From contig CM060731.1 in the NCBI GenBank assembly GCA_030704615.1, forward strand, positions 71,964,756-72,028,755: DNA of 64,000 nt, read 5' to 3'. Below are positions 58,868 through 64,000 of this stretch, piece by piece; position 1 is the stretch's first letter; the number at the start of each line of letters is the position of its first letter. The translations under genes and the position numbers were made by a program. The notes below the pieces were generated by a model. It was given only the letters and a program-made list of their open reading frames with translations. It was not told the origin of the DNA and made no database searches. Origin of the DNA: Takakia lepidozioides. Lineage: Eukaryota > Streptophyta > Takakiopsida > Takakiales > Takakiaceae.

Positions 58868-59775
58868 TACATGTCCGGGAGGCAGGGACTAGGTCCAGGC
58901 CCAGTGAAAACATCTCTATCATTAATAAAATCAGTGTCAAATTTAGTTTCCCACGTCTTAGGCTTGAACATGAAATTCACAAAATCTAGGTTTGTTTCTT
59001 CATTACATTCCATGTCAAACAGGTCAGTGTCCCAATCGGCCTCGTCATCCGAGTCCCCACCATACCCATCATCATCCTTAAAGAAGTCGTGAAAATCGTC
59101 AACCTCATCATGCTGCTGATATGAATAGAACAGGAACAAGCATAATTGACCAAAGCATATGTGTTGGGTTGCAAGTCCCCCAAAGCACACTACCCGGAAC
59201 TCGATGTTACTGGCAACACTCTGAAGTGTTTTTCTCTTGCCTTGCCATCCGCAAAGTAATGACCCGAGATAAGAATGAGGCCATACTCCGATGTTTTGCA
59301 TCTTGTGGACAAAGCCACTTTGGTGGTGGATCAAAGCAGTGCCAATTTTCATAAGCTTGGAAAGATTAGGTGGGCTTGTGATGAAACAGTTGATAGGTGC
59401 AAGAGCCGGAATCTTCAAAAAATGTTGATGGTTGATGAGGTCATGATCCGTTACAAGGGGAAGTACTATTTGTGCGATTAGGATGTGCATGCCTAAGAAA
59501 CCATGCAAGTGTGGCATAAAGGTACTATGTGCCTTGGCCGACTTGGATACTTCATATGTCTATGACTTTCGGTTTACTGTGGCAATACTGAAGGGGGGTC
59601 TGAGGGAGAAAAGTGAGGGTTATGATGTTGTGACCATGCTTGGCACATGATTTCATGGTTTGGGGCATGTCATTGTCACTGACAATTACTTCACCTCAGT
59701 TCAGCTTTTGTATGGCTTGGCCAAACTTGGCACTTGGGCCACTAGCACAGTAAGACTAAACAGAAAGTAGAGACG
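58868..59775 (+). pseudogene. piggyBac-like transposase (DDE_Tnp_1_7) remnant
   Basis: From about 59340 the plus strand reads KLGKIRWACDETVDRCKSRN, MLMVDEVMIRYKGKYY (first catalytic Asp), a frameshift near 59480, MPKKPCKCGIKVLCALADLD, YVYDFRFTVAILKGG, a TGA near 59650, then VIVTDNYFTSVQLLYGLAKL (second Asp) and GTWATSTVRLNRK. The spacing and DNYFTS motif are those of piggyBac transposases, which cut and paste at TTAA. The minus strand at 59110-58868 carries an acidic stretch (DDEADWDTDLFDMEC...FTGPGP) like a piggyBac N-terminus, so part may be inverted. Confidence 0.75.
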
Positions 59776-60508
59776 CTAATCCGTGAGCGGTGAGCTGGAA
59801 ATCGTGAGCCCATAATATAAATTATATATGATTATGAGCATGGATGGGTCGTCAAAACATTAAAAATGGGGACGTATTTCCGCGGATTACTGTATAGCGA
59901 CCCTATATCCGAGGAAGCCAAAAAATGACAATTCAACAATGACAAAAGTGTACTTCAAACTATACCAAAAGATTGGAACAGATGTACAAATGGAACACAT
60001 CGAGATCAATGAATGCATTTGGTTGACACTCATGTAAAGACAACAAATTGGTCATAAAAAGCAATGAATCAAAATATTAGAAGAGTCTTCCACTCCTTTC
60101 ATAGTTCTGAAGGATAAGATTTCTGGAGAAGATATGAATTGTTAGAGCACTATGTGTACAACCTAGAGGGCTATGTACAATATATCATGATAACAAACAC
60201 ACCGCCACAGACTCATCAATAGCACTACAAAAGAAGAATATTATGAAGTCATCGTATTTAATTTTTACACATCCCATATCATCATTCTAACTTTGATGAT
60301 TAAAATCCAAATAAAAACTCATACCCATATAGTGGACCAGAAAGACTAAATATTTATTTTATTTAGTTTTAAAATATCATTTTATCTCATTTCAATAAAA
60401 AAATTATTAAACTGATATGAAGATATAAATATAAATATCAATATATGATAGTATATATTCAAATTTAATCCTGATATCAGTATATATTATTCCAAAATAT
60501 ATCATATT

Positions 60509-60690
60509 CTTATACCCAGAATGAACACTGAGGGCACTGTTGTCTGAGATTCATGTTATCATGAAAACCTATATGCATCTGCTTATACCCGAAATGAACA
60601 CACTGAGGGCACTGTTGTCTGAGATTCATTTCGCCATGAAAATCCGTATGCGTTTGCTTATACCCGAAAGGAACACACTCATGTCAGATA
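60509..60690. repeat. Tandem repeat, about 74 bp, 2.5 copies
   Basis: Units start CTTATACCC(A/G)(G/A)AATGAACAC at 60509, 60582 and 60657 (partial) and contain CTGAGGGCACTGTTGTCTGA. Non-coding, AT-rich surroundings. Confidence 0.8.
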
Positions 60691-61084
60691 CTAGAGCTTC
60701 TCTAAAACTGATGCGCCTACGCATACCCTAGATGAAGGCATTTCGAACTGTATGCGCCTGTTCATACACTAAATGGTCAAACCCCAGTTTTATTTAACAT
60801 GATCATCCTAAACTCTATGCGTATGGTCCACAACCTGCAGTGGCTACACTTGATAGTTCTACTCAGGCTTCGGGACAGATGACCATTTTGCCTCAACCAC
60901 CTACTGGTGTTAAGTCAACAAAACATCCTTTCGGGGCAGTATCGTTTCCATCTCTCATACTGGGCCCTACCACATGAAGAATGTTCCAACTCATTTCATT
61001 GAGATGGTCATGGCCTCCTCCATTGAGCAACATCCGGCCCTTGTAGGATTTGCTTGCAATCATCTCAAGGTGTACGGTTGTAGA

Positions 61085-61270
61085 CCTCTTATGTCACTCA
61101 AAAAATGTCCGCGGGAATAGGGGGTTCTTCTGTCGGAAGGCTACACGGTTATAGGTCATCCGATATTCAATATGTAATCCGTGGGAATAGGGGGTTATTC
61201 CATTCGTGAGCCTATGCTCACGAATACAAGCTCACACATCTAGGCTCACGGAATAGCATTCCTGAACAGA
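61085..61270. repeat. Dispersed GTGAGC / TATAGG repeat, copy 4
   Basis: TCCGCGGGAATAGGGGGTTC and TCCGTGGGAATAGGGGGTTA occur 77 bases apart; CGGTTATAGGTCATCC lies between; the end has CGTGAGCCTATGCTCACG and GGCTCACGG. Confidence 0.55.
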
Positions 61271-61525
61271 AAAGGTCTCCCTCCCTCTTTGGTATCCATG
61301 CAAAAATGTAAGATAGTCTACAAACAAGGTCAGTCATGGTGCAAGATACATGCTTCCAGGGAGTTAGTTGCAGTGTTGTGGTCATGGGACAAAAAAGGGA
61401 TTTCTATTAGGCCAACTTGTACGCCTTCCTCTCCAATGAATGTGAGATGTTTTGTGGGACATCAGAGAGAGTTAGCTTGCAGCTTCGTACAAAGAAGTGG
61501 TCGCATCTGTTGTTGTGTTGTGTTT

Positions 61526-61548
61526 TTTTTTTTTTTTTTTTTTTCCCT
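61526..61548. repeat. Homopolymer T tract
   Basis: About 22 T. No flanking retrocopy recognised. Confidence 0.9.
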
Positions 61549-61839
61549 TTCCCCCTTATGGACACAGCAATGGTGAATGCATATATCTCGCATTCAGCCT
61601 ATGTCACCAAGATGGGTCGGAGGGCCATGAGCCATTTAAAATTTCAATTTGGCATTGGCATATGCATTGATAGTAGAAACCTGTACTAACAACATGGACA
61701 CCAGCAAGGATGTCTCTTGCACGTCTCTGTGTTGTATGCCATGTCTATGCTCACTATTACTGCCTTAGATGTGACGGCAACCATGTCTGCCTTGGTGCGT
61801 GCACACCGCAATGGATCGAGGTGACTTAATTATATTTTT

Positions 61840-63000
61840 GTGGTGTCTTCTTATGTTTCTCTTGCTTGTGTGTGTCAGTGTTCACTGAGATGGTGGGTTG
61901 TGTTGACAGATGTGGTGGTCGTGGTTGTGGAGTGCGTGTACGTGTGTGGCATGGGGTGTTTGTCTATGCTCTGTCAATTGTGTTGCTGCTTGAAGGGGTC
62001 GTGTTCAGTGTGTTTCCTTGCTGGTTGCCAAGCTGTGGTGCTCATGGGTGTGTACGGTACATGTTTTTGTGTTTTTTGTGGGTGGTTGAAATTTTTTGGG
62101 ACTGGGGCTAGTGCAGCTACTCGTGGTCTTGTTTTTGGGGTGATGCTTGCCGCTTTGGGGGGGACTGTATGCACAAAGGGTAGATTAGGGGGTTCAACTC
62201 CTCCTCAGTCGTGGGAAGTCGTTGCTAGCTTGGGGGTGGTGTAGGTGCTCACGACAAGCAAACATATACCCAAGAAGCAAGCAAGACGGTTGGCAGTTGG
62301 AGGTGGTAGGTTGCTGGTGGGTTGAAAGTGCTTGTGGGTTGAAACAACAAAACAAAGGGTTTCCTGGGGCCTTCTTTGGGGTGAACGGTTCCGGGCCCCC
62401 ATCATTTATCCATAAAATGATGACGTGGTCCTTTTTTTTGGGCCGGAAGTGTCTGTTGGCTACGACAATTTTTGGCCTCATGAGCTGGGATTCAAGGAAG
62501 GAATTCCCAGTAATGGAAATCTGTTTCAAGGTAGTGAGTAACCTAATCTGTATCTCTAATCTCTAATCTGTATCTGTAATGTATAGTATTTTTTACACCC
62601 CTATTTTTCCATACAAAGCAACCATTCTGAGATTTTGGAATTCGGCTCTGAAATTTTGGGCCAACATGCTCTAGATGCCACATGATCAGAATTGGGATGG
62701 CCTGTATGAATGAAAAATGAATGAAAAATCATCTTGGTAGGCCAAATGCTTGGTCAAACCATTTTTTGACTCAGAATTGGAGTACAGTAGAAATTTTGGG
62801 CTTGGATTTTTGTTATAATCTTCCTAATCACAGTCATACCACTTGAAATTTTTACAGCAGGTGCATGAAGTAGGTAAGTTAGGGTGACTTTCATAACAGT
62901 TCCTCCCTGTGGATGTTTGTCAACTGAGAAATATACCCTCATCCACGAGGGTATATTCCGTTTTGTAGTGGGTCCACCAAAAACGGGCTCGTCCAAATTT
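61840..63000. other. G/T-rich and intergenic sequence, no gene
   Basis: 61850-62240 is strongly G/T biased and gives a Cys/Val/Gly-rich frame that I treat as composition artefact. The rest has short frames only. Confidence 0.5.
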
Positions 63001-63050
63001 AATGAGTTTTTTTTAATATTTTTTTAAATTTAAATTATTAAAGGAAACCT

Positions 63051-63254
63051 GGGAGCGACTGCTCAATTCAGGCCCTTGAGGAGGGGGAAAAATTAACCCC
63101 CTTTCAGATAAGCCATCAGGCACACAGGTGGGAAACCTCACCACCAGACCAGCCGGTCACGAACAATCCACACACCAGGCAAGGCAGCGGGTTTGAACCC
63201 CAAACCACCAGGGCGACACACTGTGCACTTACCAGCTGAGCTACCAGCTGATGT
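63051..63254 (-). mobile_element. tRNA-derived SINE, copy 2
   Basis: Minus strand begins GCACATCAGCTGGTAGCTCAG. A box TAGCTCAGCTGG at 63243-63232 and B box GGTTCAAACCC at 63199-63189 form an internal Pol III promoter, about 33 bases apart, as in tRNA genes. No full tRNA cloverleaf follows; instead comes a unique body ending TTTTTCCCCCTCCTCAAGGG, CCTGAA and CTCCC, then an A/T-rich tail. ATGAGTTT flanks both sides (63002-63009 and 63257-63264), a candidate 8-bp target-site duplication. Confidence 0.85.
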
Positions 63255-63264
63255 GCATGAGTTT

Positions 63265-64000
63265 CATTGGCGCGATTATGCTTTTAAACGAAAATTATTG
63301 TATGAAAATTCTTAAGATTAATTATAGTAATCTATTATAAGCAAAAATGATGAATGTTTGTCGGATGAGGACGTGGATGAACAGTGTTTGACTGACATTC
63401 CAGACGTTCGTCCGGTAGTATGTAACTGCGAGGCGGGCTCACGAGTGACGACACCTGTCAGGCCGAGCGTGGATACAGTGGCACATGACCGTTGTGTTTG
63501 AATGCCAGAGTTATGACATTCCATCAATGCCTGCCACAGCCCAGGCGCATGGATTCATCTGCTTGCCAGTCTGAGAACCTCCAGCGATGGATTGTGGCAG
63601 TGTGTTGTTTCCCGAGCATTTAGACAGTTTATTAGTTCCATAGCGTAAGGATTTTGTCTCTCTCTCTTGTCGTGATCGATCAGAGTCACTCTTGTTTCCT
63701 TCTCTTGCGGATGGCAAGCACTGACTTGATAGTCTTCCTCATCTGGTGAGAGCATGCACAAAGAGTTTATAGTGAAGGAGAAGACAGGAAATTGCGATGG
63801 CCGTGCACCCATCTCCACTACTGGTGCAGGCTGTTGGCAAGGTACCCATCCTCTTTTTTACACACTCGGTCTTTGCAACGTGTCTCTCTTTTGTTTTGAA
63901 TCGAGAAAGTGGGATGCACTGGTGCGATCTCCCATCAGACTCCCACGATTAATTCCTCCGGGTTAAGCTATCACTGAACAGATTCGTAAAAGCAGGTCTG
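63265..64000. other. No recognisable gene
   Basis: Short overlapping frames on both strands, none recognised. Confidence 0.4.

Noticed and set aside
58867-59517. 216-aa frame on the minus strand as one gene
   Set aside because: It runs through the antisense of the piggyBac core; only its acidic C-terminal part might be real and is mentioned there.
61840-62244. 134-aa Cys/Val/Gly-rich frame
   Set aside because: Arises from a G/T-biased stretch; cysteines have no regular spacing and there is no homology I recognise.

Overview
This is a nuclear window from a land plant, most likely a fern or other seed-free vascular plant. That is inference. The evidence is a DYW-type PPR editing factor ending in GEYW, a U6 snRNA gene with a plant-type USE and TATA box, PsaG and OEP16 gene fragments of plastid proteins, intron-rich host genes, and sparse genes in a sea of retroelements.

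Layout. 1-985: 3' part of a LINE ending in (CATTT)n. 1.1-6.6 kb: exons of an FGGY-family sugar kinase (+). 7.5-8.7 kb: more LINE 3' ends. 11.4-13.2 kb: a candidate Pack-type DNA transposon with imperfect terminal inverted repeats carrying a PPR fragment. 13.4-16.8 kb: a nine-exon RsmI-type rRNA methyltransferase gene (+) whose phases all close. 17.9-18.1 kb: U6 snRNA gene (-). 19.1-20.2 kb: rearranged PPR pseudogene. 23.6-26.8 kb: two LINE copies (-). 27.0-29.5 kb: intact 832-aa PPR-DYW gene (-), whose 5' leader recurs as a dispersed repeat. 32.8-33.2 kb: pyrimidine tract. 35.2-35.5 kb: a DRMBL/SNM1-like terminal exon. 36.6 and 63.05 kb: two copies of a tRNA-derived SINE (-). 40.1-40.5 kb: another PPR fragment. 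43.3-43.8 kb: an FCP1-like exon (-).

44.3-52.9 kb (-) is the highlight: a decayed Ty3/gypsy-type retroelement. Its single reading frame runs gag - protease - C5 cytosine DNA methyltransferase - reverse transcriptase - RNase H - integrase - PHD finger, with an extra unknown ORF in front of gag. It thus joins a DNA-methylation writer and a chromatin reader in one polyprotein. Six nonsense codons and one frameshift break it; all six fit C-to-T changes in CG or CHG context. Upstream of its ORFs, on the opposite strand, lie intron-free fragments of PsaG, ribosomal protein L18a and OEP16 in a row.

55.5-64 kb holds a LINE scrap, an RPL32 pseudogene with a triplicated segment, a broken piggyBac-like transposase, tandem repeats and the second SINE.

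The only host loci that look intact are the RsmI-like gene, the PPR-DYW gene and U6. The FGGY kinase is probably a gene but its ends are not resolved.
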